From Bolinopsis microptera (lineage: Eukaryota > Ctenophora > Tentaculata > Lobata > Bolinopsidae): 62,000 nucleotides of DNA. The notes under the pieces are model-generated. The model saw only the letters and a list, made by a program, of their open reading frames with translations. It was not told where the DNA came from and did no database searches. The translations under genes were made by a program, and so were the position numbers. Location: positions 1,259,375 through 1,321,374 of the forward strand of contig NC_087072.1 of NCBI RefSeq assembly GCF_026151205.1. Reading direction: 5' to 3'. Positions 19,360-50,609 of the stretch are shown one piece after another. Within the stretch, counting starts at the first letter, position 1; each line of letters begins with the position of its first letter.

Positions 19360-21985
19360 TGTGAATAACGTAACTCTTGTATAATATTAATATTAATAGC
19401 TGTGCAGCTGATAAGTGTCTGATGGAGGGTGAAGGGGTCTAAATCTAATAGTAATACAGCCGAAAGTTGTGTTATTTTCAATTTCAATTATCGATGACCG
19501 GACCAGCCAAAAATATATGAACCTCGAAAAATATTCGTGTTCATTTTTTTCAAATGAAGGTTCATTTTCGCATTTATTTGATAGTTTTAAATGGTCGGAT
19601 CGAGCCAAATTTTATTGAATTGTGTTTGGACTTTGGCCATTCGAGTAACGTTTGTCCTGAAAAAATTAGAGTTGCAGCTTCTCAAATGACCGAGATACGA
19701 CGCATAACGAGTTTATTCATTACGTGTGATGGCAGATGGGAATCGTCGAGGCTGCCCAATTAAGGTGTCTTGTCACAGTGTCACATAATTATAATCACCC
19801 AATCAATGTTACTAACGAGATACACAAAATGCTTGATATGGATTATGGGCGTGGTCTAAAATATTCGAATTTTCAAATTTTGGCGACGGAATCCTCGAAC
19901 AAGTAGGTACAGTATTATATGCTATCTGCAATGCAACAACTCTCAAATATACCCCTTTATTATTTTACAGACATTAAGACTCATCGATAGTAGTCCAGCA
20001 GGTATATTAAAGATGACAGGAATAAGAAACAGTTATGTGGAGGTCTTTAAGATATTTGCGCAAAATACGCGGCAGCATGTTATAAGAAATCGGTAAAAAT
20101 CCAAAATCGCCATATTCAGGTGCCTTATATTTATAAAAACTATGTTAAAATTGAGTTAGAGATCTGAAACTTTGCAGGGCGTCTAAACGTTGATCGAATC
20201 GATAGTAAAATAGTTTCAAGTTTCAGGAGTATCGGGAAGTGGGTTTTCTGGAACGGAACCCCTGTTTTACAACAGTATGTCGTGAAGTATATGTAACTAT
20301 GAGTATGCAGTATCTATAGACGCTTTGGGCTTGGCAGTCAATCGTAGCCTACATTTAATACTTTTGTAGCCTACACTATTAATAATAGTGTAGGCTACAA
20401 AAGTAAAAAACAATACAGTCATCTCGAACCACTGGTCTTAAAATAATCGTTTACACTTCAGTTTACATTACATTTACAATTATATCAAAAAATAATTTAA
20501 CCGCGTCATCATTACCACTTGATGACGTCATCGAATAAGGTGTTATTAAAACTTGATTTTTGACAAAGTATTAACTTTTCAAATCGATTTTACACCAGTA
20601 ACAAATAAAGAGTAATTTTATTCAAAATCTAAGGACATTTTCACCTTAAATAATTGTTCAGGCATTCTGAAAATTTACCGGAAAATGTTCCCACCTGGCT
20701 CCTTCATAAAGATATTTGCTATTGAAGTTGGTGATTTTTTAAAGAATAATTTCATAATATGTAATAACACAAAAGTTATGAATTAGTATTTTCTGGTGTT
20801 GGGCCATTTCTTTGCCTTTGGGTTGTGGGGCTCAATTTTGCTTCCTAAAAGTAAAGGTCCTGTTGGTTAAAATATCAAATAATGGTTTTTTATTCATCAT
20901 TCTTGGGGCGCTACGAAGCACAAAATGAAGGGGATGCCATTGTCAATTATTCAATTTGAAAAAGTTAAATGACCGGACACTGTAGCCTGCGCCTGTGTAC
21001 CGTATAACTATATAGCCTGTGCAGTGATATGTAGTTAAAAGTTTGAAGAACAAAAGCCATGTGAAGGAATGGTATTGGTGGTTTACAAGTTTACATAAGT
21101 TGTTAGATTAAATAAAATGGTAGTCGTGAAATCCGTAGTAGGTAATGTAAGTCATAATAACATTTATGGTCCATTTCTATAACGAATCAATCAGTCGACT
21201 ATCATGTTCAACATATGATTTCAGTACTTTGTCATCGACATTTATTGGTCATTCAGAAATTAACTCAGTAAAAACAGTGAAAATTTAGGTCATGGAAAGC
21301 TGAAATCTGAAAATGTCCTACTATACTGGTACTGGTAGGACATTCTCATAATTTCCCTTCTATCAAAGTTTTCTCCGGATATTCACTATTCGATCAAAAC
21401 CGTGAAATTTCGGTTAATTTTTTTCCAGTCAAAATCATTAAATCAATGCATATTTTCTTTGAAAACAAATAATTGATAAATATTCAATAACTTACATATC
21501 AAATGGGGCAAACGAGTTCAGATAAAGTGATCAATAATCGAAAAGAAATCGACTGAAAAGTAAATCATGTCTCAAATTCTGAAAATTGAAATAATAAACA
21601 CCAGTTACACAACCGAATTTAGCAAAGCTTGGAAATAATCCCCTTACTTACTTAGAAATGCCCAAAACCCAGATGTATGGTGCTCTACTTGTAGCTAGTA
21701 GTCTCCTGAACTCATATATGAAATTTTATCAAGATTGGACAAAAATGACTGAGTTATGAGCCAAAAACCATATGCCCATATTTGGGCATACGCACCAAAT
21801 TTGGTAGATTTCGTCCCATAAATTGGTCAAATATCAATATTTTTGAATGAGACTTACAAGTCATATGAAAGGTTAGCCTAAACTTCATATTCTCTGTAAT
21901 CAATAGCTTTTTTATCTAGACACTTATTTTACTTCGGAGTATTCCAACAGCCATATTGTTACACAAGTGCAACCAGCCAATTACA
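19360..21985. other. Intergenic, with one perfect hairpin
   Basis: No coding sequence recognised. 20360-20404 is a perfect 21-bp inverted repeat with a 3-nt loop. The remainder is AT-rich with short GGGCATA-type motifs at 21770-21790 that recur loosely near 22610 and 29570. Confidence 0.5.
20360..20404. repeat. Perfect 21-bp-arm hairpin
   Basis: Arms ACTTTTGTAGCCTACACTATT and its exact complement, loop AAT. Nothing coding nearby. It could be a foldback transposon tip or a small-RNA-like hairpin; the sequence alone does not decide. Confidence 0.9.
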
Positions 21986-22258
21986 GGAAGCCGAAGGATT
22001 TGTTTTTAGCCAGTGACGGTTAAGGTAGTGTGTACCATACTTTCTTCGCCCGAGACTTTGCTGCAATGTGCAGCTCCTCATTTAACCCTCACACCCGATT
22101 TCTCGAGTATTCGGGTGAGTAGACCGGGGGGCTGCATAGACCACTCACGATCCTTAGCTGAATGTCAACGACACTCACCCCACGACCAGGCAGGCAGTGG
22201 GATTTGAACCCGCAACCTCACGATTGCAAAGCTCGCTAACCAACTGCGCTACCTGATA
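21985..22258 (-). mobile_element. tRNA-derived SINE
   Basis: Minus strand: the head carries an A box, TAGCGCAGTTGG (22251-22240), and a B box, GGGTTCAAATCC (22211-22200), at tRNA-like spacing. A 180-bp non-tRNA body follows (AGCTGCACATTGCAGCAAAG region) down to about 21985. The head does not fold as an intact acceptor stem, so it is a SINE, not a tRNA gene. Confidence 0.8.
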
Positions 22259-22474
22259 AACAGATACATTTATATCTGTTTAAATGTGGATACTAATATA
22301 AGGCGAAAAGACTACAAAAATTATTATTAACTAAATTGCCCGTATCTTGGTTTGCGATATTCGCGGAATAAATCTTATTAAAATTGTAACAACTCAATCA
22401 GTTTTCAAAATGTGTGCATGAAATTTTCGGAATCGACTTGAAATCGCATTTCTACCTTATTTTGAGAACTGATT

Positions 22475-22575
22475 ATTGATTTAGGCCTCCAACAAAAATT
22501 GGCGGCCAAATTCTGAATTTTGCTGAGCAAATTTTGGAATTTGGCCGCCAAATTTTTTTGGAGGCCTAAATCAAA
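22475..22575. repeat. Long imperfect inverted repeat
   Basis: TTAGGCCTCCAACAAAAATT at 22481 pairs with the complementary stretch ending near 22570; the inner arms AATTTGGCCGCCAA continue the pairing around a short loop. Foldback of about 45 bp per arm. Confidence 0.75.
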
Positions 22576-23024
22576 AATGGGTTTTGGGCAAGTTCGGCCT
22601 AATTTGGACCAAATATGGGCGTGGCTGCCCCGCAGGCACCGTTTGGCGGTTGGGGTCCGGGACCCCCTCAAAAGTTCGGTCACTGGTCCTAGTTGGTTGG
22701 TCAACTGCTATCTCGAAATCAAGTTTCACAAAAAATACCCATTGTCCCCCCCCCCCCCCCCCCCCCCCTTGAGAAAAAGAGTGAGCTCACAAAATTAAAA
22801 TTAAAAATGTAAGCGCTCCCAAAATAACAAGCATTTCACAAAAAATGAAATAATTATAAAACAAAGTCGCAACGAAAGAAAAATAACCCCATTCCTTGAT
22901 AACTTTAAAATAGACATCGCAAAATCTCAATAAACTTGGAATTCTGCTAGTATAATCACCACATCCACTTGAATAATTAAACTTCAAAATCATGAGTTAG
23001 TACACCTCAACACTGTCTGAGAAT

Positions 23025-44255
<21,231 letters not shown>

Positions 44256-44409
44256 TCTAACTTTAGTGGAACAACATTAACTTCTTATCAGGAAATACTG
44301 GTTGGATGATCCGTGGTTTAAACATATTTTGGTATCTGTAAAAATCCGGTTTCTTAACAATGGAGGTTCAGTATAATATTAGAGATATATAGGAGATGTA
44401 AAATAAATA

Positions 44410-44886
44410 ATACGGTGGGGTGGTAGTCTTCATAAATCAGTAGAATATGTTAAACTTACAGAATAGATTAATCAAAAGAGTGGGGTGATAGTGGGGTGGG
44501 GTGATAGTCTTCATAAATCAGTAGAATATGTTAAACTTACACAATAGATTAATCAAAAGGTGGGGTGATAGTCTTCATAAATCAGTAGAATATGTTAAAC
44601 TTACACAATAGATTAATCAAAAGAGTGGGGTGATAGTCTTCATAAATCAGTAGAATATGTTAAACTTACACAATAGATTAATCAAAAGGTGGGGTGATAG
44701 TCTTCATAAATCAGTAGAATATGTTAAACTTACACAATAGATTAATCAAAAGAGTGGGGTGATAGTCTTCATAAATCAGTAGAATATGTTAAACTTACAG
44801 AATAGATTAATCAAAAGAGGTGGGGTGATAGTCTTCATAAATCAGTAGAATATGTTAAACTTACAGAATAGATTAATCAAAAGAGT
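44410..44886. repeat. About 61-bp array upstream of exon 1, copy 1
   Basis: About seven units containing TCATAAATCAGTAGAATATG and TTAAACTTACAGAATAGATT. On the coding strand each includes CTATTCTGTAAGTTTAAC, a donor-like site, so the array may derive from a 5' UTR exon border. Confidence 0.9.
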
Positions 44887-45186
44887 CCTCTTTAAAGTTA
44901 AAATTATCTCAAAATTAAAGGTGTTTAATTTCTCAAGGGGTATAAAACAAATTTCAAGTCGTACGAGGTCAATGAGTAAGAAAATCCTCAATCAGATGTG
45001 GAATTCAAATTGGCCAGCAGCCAAGTGACAGTTGGCCAGCAGCCAAGTGACAGTTCTCTGAATTAGCATATTTGTTCGACATCACGTGAACTAATATTCG
45101 ATAAGCAATGTGAACTATTCGCAAAATCTGTCTTTTTGTGTGTGTGTGTGTGTGTTTCACAAATCATAACACGGTAAATTCCCTGA

Positions 45187-46495
45187 TACTCTAGTAGCAG
45201 GGTGTAGTTGAGTGTGCACTTCGATGTGTACTATTTCTGACAACACAGGGTTGTTTGTTAGGTCATTCTAAACCAAAATCGTTTAGGTGGACAATTTGTT
45301 TCGCTAGAGACAACCCTACAGGGCAAATTTTCTAAATTACCCTCAGTCGCGTATACGGGAATTTCGTATTTCGGCTCCTGAAGGTCATAGAGACTTAATT
45401 TTTAGCTTAAAATCACCGCAATGGCCACATTTATATACAACTTACTAATCAATATATGGTCTAAAATTGTTTGTTTCCGAGATATCTGCAAAAAACTAAT
45501 TTTAAGTTCAGGCGTAGGCACAAATTTCATCAAATTTGTATCTCCGCTTCTGAAGGTCTTAGAGACTCAAACTTTGGCTTAAAATGACTGCAATGCACAT
45601 GTTTATATTGACACTATAAAGGTCATAAAGGCCCAAAATGCTTACTTTTGGAAAAAATCCAGAAAAACTGATTTTCACTGGGGAAGTGAAAATATCTACT
45701 CTAGAAGCTAATTGAAATCGAGTATGCAGTTTGGTGTCTACAACTTTTCTAGAAACCAGGTCCTTTGTATGGTCATTCTGGATCAGAATTGATAAGGTAC
45801 GCAATTTCTATCAGTAGTTCCAACCCTAGGGGGGAAATTTCTAAATTACCCTCAGGCGCAAATATATGACTTTTGTATCTCGGCTTCTGAACGTTGTAGG
45901 GGCCTCTCTTTTAGGGGCCTCTCTTTTAGCTCAAACTAACTGCAAAGGCCACATTTACATACAAGCTATAAAGCAACATAGGGTTTATAGTGCTTAGTTT
46001 TGGAGATATTCATTAAAAACTGTTTTAACTTTCGTGCATCCTAAAATAGTAACATCAAACGACAAATTGTACTTAATTTTGGTATCCCGGGCTAAAAAAG
46101 TCTTACAGGCACTTTACTTGCAGCACAGCAAAAGTTCAGCATGAACACATTCAGATAATATTTATGAAGCAACACAATTCAGTTTCAGAAGCTCCTTCAA
46201 GCTATCTTGTGTTATCCTTAAATGTATACGTCTAACCATCTCTCTGGTTACTATCATCTCGTTAAAGGCAAGGCTCGACCGGGACCGATTTTTTGGCCGG
46301 GACTGGGACTGGGAAAAAGTGCCAGGACCGGGATTAAGACCGGGACCGGAATTAAGGATCAGGATTAAGCCCAGATCCCGGTCTTAACATAAGTTGGGCT
46401 CTCTCCAGTACTTTTTGGCTATTATAGCTAATCAACTCCAATCCAACCTCATGTAGTAGAATCTACTTCTAGTTTCCTTCAATTCAGCTATCTCC
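45187..46495. other. Unique spacer with three diverged AT-rich repeats
   Basis: About 45250-45420, 45500-45640 and 45770-45930 share TCTAAATTACCCTCAG, GTATCTCGGCTTCTGAA and similar blocks, an old tandem or dispersed repeat. Around 46265-46390, GGGACCGG and GGACCGGGATTAAG motifs are repeated. No gene seen. Confidence 0.55.
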
Positions 46496-46497
46496 AT

Positions 46498-47512
46498 CTA
46501 AGTAAAGGTGAGCAGTTGTGGAACATAGGCTACTGTCCGGGCCTGCAAGTAACTAAGTAAAGGTGAGCAGTTGTGGAACATAGGCTACTGTCCGGGCCTG
46601 CAAGTAACTAAGTACAGGTGAGCAGTTGTGGAACATAGGCTACTGTCCGGGCCTGCAAGTAACTAAGTAAAGGTGAGCCAGTTGTGGAACATAGGCTACT
46701 GTCCGGGCCTGCAAGTAGCTAAGTAAAGGTGAGCAGTTGTGAAACATAGGCTACTGTCCGGGCCTGCAAGTAACTAAGTAAAGGTGAGCCAGTTGTGGAA
46801 CATAGGCTACTGTCCGGGCCTGCAAGTAACTAAGTAAAGGTGAGCAGTTGTGAAACATAGGCTACTGTCCGGGCCTGCAAGTAACTAAGTAAAGGTAAGC
46901 AGTTGTGGAACATAGGCTACTGTCCGGGCCTGCAAGTAACTAAGTAAAGGTGAGCAGTTGTGGAACATAGGCTACTGTCCGGGCCTGCAAGTAACTAAGC
47001 AAAGGTGAGCCAGTGGTGGAACATAGGCTACTGTCCGGGCCTGCAAGTAACTAAGTTAAGGTGAGCAGTTGTGGAACATAGGCTACTGTCCGGGCCTGCA
47101 AGTAACTAAGTAAAGGTGAGCAGTTGTGGAACATAGGCTACTGTCCGGGCCTGCAAGTAACTAAGTAAAGGTGAGCAGTTGTGGAACATAGGCTACTGTC
47201 CGGGCCTGCAAGTAACTAAGTAAAGGTGAGCAGTTGTGGAACATAGGCTACTGTCCGGGCCTGCAAGTAACTAAGTAAAGGTGAGCAGTTGTGGAACATA
47301 GGCTACTGTCCGGGCCTGCAAGTAACTAAGTAAAGGTGAGCAGTTGTGGAACATAGGCTACTGTCCGGGCCTGCAAGTAACTAAGTAAAGGTGAGCAGTT
47401 GTGGAACATAGGCTACTGTCCGGGCCTGCAAGTAACTAAGTAAAGGTGAGCAGTTGTGGAACATAGGCTACTGTCCGGGCCTGCAAGTAACTAAGTAAAG
47501 GTGAGCCAGTGG
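46498..47512 (-). repeat. 55-bp array carrying the exon 3 acceptor
   Basis: About 18 units. On the coding strand each reads AGTTACTTGCAG then GCCCGGACA, the acceptor and first nine bases of LMF2 exon 3 (42160), followed by intron-like GTAGCCTATGTTCCACAAC. Two further units lie next to the true exon 3 (42161-42240). Confidence 0.92.
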
Positions 47513-47645
47513 TGGAACATTCTCCCGGCTCCAGTATCACAATTCGTAGGTTACTCCGGTATCGGAGGGGGGGGGGTTGAAATATTAATAAGACTTACTG
47601 GAGTTTGAAGTGAGTTCTAAGTCTGTGCATGTTAATAAAACTTAC

Positions 47646-47990
47646 TGGAGTTTGAAGTGAGTTCTAAGTCTGTGCATGTAAGCAGGAATTGGTAATATCC
47701 CATCAGCTCCCAACAGAGCTTTGTTCTGAAAAAGCGAAACAGAAAACGCCACACCTGTGAAAGTAAGGAGTTATGTTGCTATGGTGTTGCTATGACTGGT
47801 GTTGAGTTCAACATCTTACCGTGTTAAAGTACCAATAATATTCAACATAACTTCTATGTAGCATAAGTAGTAAGTACTTACAATAAATTAAGGCGAGCGA
47901 CCGTAAGAAAATAATTCTAGTCAACCAGAACCCTCGTAATTCCTGCGTTTTTTCCTCTGGTTCATTTTCTTTCTTCACCTCCGTAGCCAT
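47646..47990 (-). pseudogene. Duplicated first two coding exons of the LMF2-like gene
   Basis: 47990-47882 (exon 1, starting MATEVKKENEPEEK) and 47754-47646 (exon 2) repeat the exons at 44255-44147 and 43674-43566 with one amino-acid change in exon 1 (FIYC to LIYC). Both keep the start codon, splice sites and phases. No copy of exon 3 onwards exists here except repeated acceptor fragments. So this is either a non-functional 5' copy or an alternative upstream promoter and start that splices into exon 3 at 42160. I label it pseudogene for want of a better class; function is open. Confidence 0.7.
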
Positions 47991-48129
47991 TCTACCTTTA
48001 GTGGAACTGCATTAACTTCTTATCAGGAAAAACTGGTTGGATGATCCGTGGTTTAAACTTACATATTATCTGTAAAAATCCGGTTTCTTAACAATGGAGG
48101 TTCAGTATAATATAGGAGATGTAAAATAA

Positions 48130-49388
48130 ATAATACGGTGGGGTGGTAGTCTTCATAAATCAGTAGAATATGTTAAACTTACAGAATATATTAATCAAAA
48201 GAGTGGGGTGATAGTGGGGTGGGGTGATAGTCTTCATAAATCAGTAGAATATGTTAAACTTACAGAATATATTAATCAAAAGAGTGGGGTGATAGTGGGG
48301 TGGGGTGATAGTCTTCATAAATCAGTAGAATATGTTAAACTTACAGAATATATTAATCAAAAGAGTGGGGTGATAGTGGGGTGGGGTGATAGTCTTCATA
48401 AATCAGTAGAATATGTTAAACTTACAGAATATATTAATCAAAAGAGTGGGGTGATAGTGGGGTGGGGTGATAGTCTTCATAAATCAGTAGAATATGTTAA
48501 ACTTACAGAATAGATTAATCAAAAGAGGTGGGGTGATAGTCTTCATAAATCAGTAGAATATGTTAAACTTACAGAATAGATTAATCAAAAGAGTGGGGTG
48601 ATAGTCTTCATAAATCAGTAGAATATGTTAAACTTACAGAATAGATTAATCAAAAGAGTGGGGTGATAGTCTTCATAAATCAGTAGAATATGTTAAACTT
48701 ACAGAATAGATTAATCAAAAGAGGTGGGGTGATAGTCTTCATAAATCAGTAGAATATGTTAAACTTACAGAATAGATTAATCAAAAGAGTGGGGTGATAG
48801 TCTTCATAAATCAGTAGAATATGTTAAACTTACAGAATAGATTAATCAAAAGAGGTGGGGTGATAGTCTTCATAAATCAGTAGAATATGTTAAACTTACA
48901 GAATAGATTAATCAAAAGAGTGGGGTGATAGTCTTCATAAATCAGTAGAATATGTTAAACTTACAGAATAGATTAATCAAAAGAGTGGGGTGATAGTCTT
49001 CATAAATCAGTAGAATATGTTAAACTTACAGAATAGATTAATCAAAAGAGTGGGGTGATAGTCTTCATAAATCAGTAGAATATGTTAAACTTACACAATA
49101 GATTAATCAAAAGGTGGGGTGATAGTCTTCATAAATCAGTAGAATATGTTAAACTTACAGAATAGATTAATCAAAAGAGTGGGGTGATAGTGGGGTGGGG
49201 TGGTAGTCTTCATAAATCAGTAGAATATGTTAAACTTACACAATAGATTAATCAAAAGGGGGGGTGATAGTCTTCATAAATCAGTAGAATATGTTAAACT
49301 TACAGAATAGATTAATCAAAAGGGGGGGTGATAGTCTTCATAAATCAGTAGAATATGTTAAACTTACAGAATAGATTAATCAAAAGAG
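48130..49388. repeat. About 61-bp array upstream of exon 1, copy 2
   Basis: About 19 units of the family seen at 44410-44886, including a higher-order form (GTGGGGTGATAGTGGGGTGG inserted) repeated four to five times at 48200-48480 and again at 49180. Confidence 0.9.
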
Positions 49389-49784
49389 TCCTCTTAAAAG
49401 TTAAAATTATCTCAAAATTAAAGGTGTTTAATTTCTCAAGGGGTATAAAACAAATTTCAAGTCGTACGAGGTCAATGAGTAAGAAAATCCTCAATCAGAT
49501 GTGGAATTCAAATTGGCCAGCAGCCAAGTGACAGTTGGCCAGCAGCCAAGTGACAGTTCTCTGAATTAGCATATTTGTTCGACATCACGTGAACTAATAT
49601 TCGATAAGCAATGTGAACTATTCGCAAAATCTGTCTTTTTGTGTGTGTGTGTGTGTTTCACAAATCATAACACGGTAAATTCCCTGACAATCATTATAAT
49701 ATACACTGTACAATGCCAATATAAAACTCTTTGTAATATTATATATCGATAACATACACTCAAAACATTCAATTCATTGTTTCC

Positions 49785-50028
49785 AGCCCACTTTATCACG
49801 GTGGTATCCCTACCTATGGTTACTAGGTTACTAGGTTACTAGGTTACCAGGTTACTAGGTTACAATGTTACCAGATTACTAGGTTACCAGGTTACCAGGC
49901 TACCAGGCTACTAGGTTACCAGGTTACTAGGTTACAATGTTACCAGATTACTAGGTTACTAGGTTACTAGGTTACTAGGTTACCAGGTTACTAAGTTACA
50001 GCCCACTTTATCACGGTGGTATCCCTAC
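49785..50028. repeat. GGTTACTA/GGTTACCA array bounded by duplicated splice-donor region
   Basis: The array TTACTAGG(T) at 49818-49998 is flanked on both sides by the same 35-bp sequence, CAGCCCACTTTATCACGGTG and on (49785 and 49999). That sequence is the intron start after the exon end at 50029. Confidence 0.85.
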
Positions 50029-50171
50029 CTATGGTCATGATCAGCTTGATAACCGTGAAGATGCCTGCTTGTAAATCTCTCCACAGGTGCAATATGTGTA
50101 GGTACATGGCTTTATAAGCGCGGCTGATATGGAAGTGTGCTGTCTTGATGCTGAAATCTTTTAAAGCCACG
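50029..50171 (-). CDS. Orphan coding exon, membrane-like
   Basis: A 143-nt stretch with acceptor TTGCAG|C and donor ATAG|GTAGGG, phase 2 in and 1 out, coding 47 residues with no stop: VALKDFSIKTAHFHISRAYK, then MYLHILHLWRDLQAGIFTVI and KLIMTIG. It looks like genuine amphipathic or membrane protein but I cannot assign it. It lies downstream of the stop codon of the 7TM gene and upstream of the duplicated LMF2 exons. It may be a remnant of a gene broken by the duplication, or an exon of an unrecognised gene. Confidence 0.45.
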
Positions 50172-50609
50172 CTGCAACACACGTGACACGGTAGGCTTCT
50201 AGTCTCAGGCAGAATGTACATTCAATCATTTTGTTTTCAAGTAAATACTCAAAGATTCCAGCGAGCTATAAAGTCGTGGCGCAAAAAAGAGTTCCATGTT
50301 AGTTACACTTACAAAGGGTAACTGACCATCTATTGCAAATCTCGATCTCTGACATTTCAACGTCAGTTTCCAGACCTCATTATAATAGAAGCAAGGAAAG
50401 AAGAGCAGTCTAACACAGATTACTTGGCAGCCTGATAATCAGATTCCTGTTCGTTTAGGTTCACGTCCACATAGCTTAGGTTCACGTCCACATAGTTTAG
50501 GTTCACGTCCACATGTTCACATAGTTTAGGTTCACGTCCACATAGTTTAGGTTCACGTCCACATGTTCAGCCCACACTGGGGCCCACACGCGGGAGCTCC
50601 CTAAATAGG
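50172..50609. other. Short spacer with AGGTTCACGTCCACATAG repeats
   Basis: 50455-50565 has about six copies of TTAGGTTCACGTCCACATAG. This is the 3' flank of the 7TM gene. Confidence 0.7.

Noticed and set aside
22200-22256. tRNA gene
   Set aside because: A and B boxes are present, but the acceptor stem is not closed and a non-tRNA body follows; a SINE explains it.
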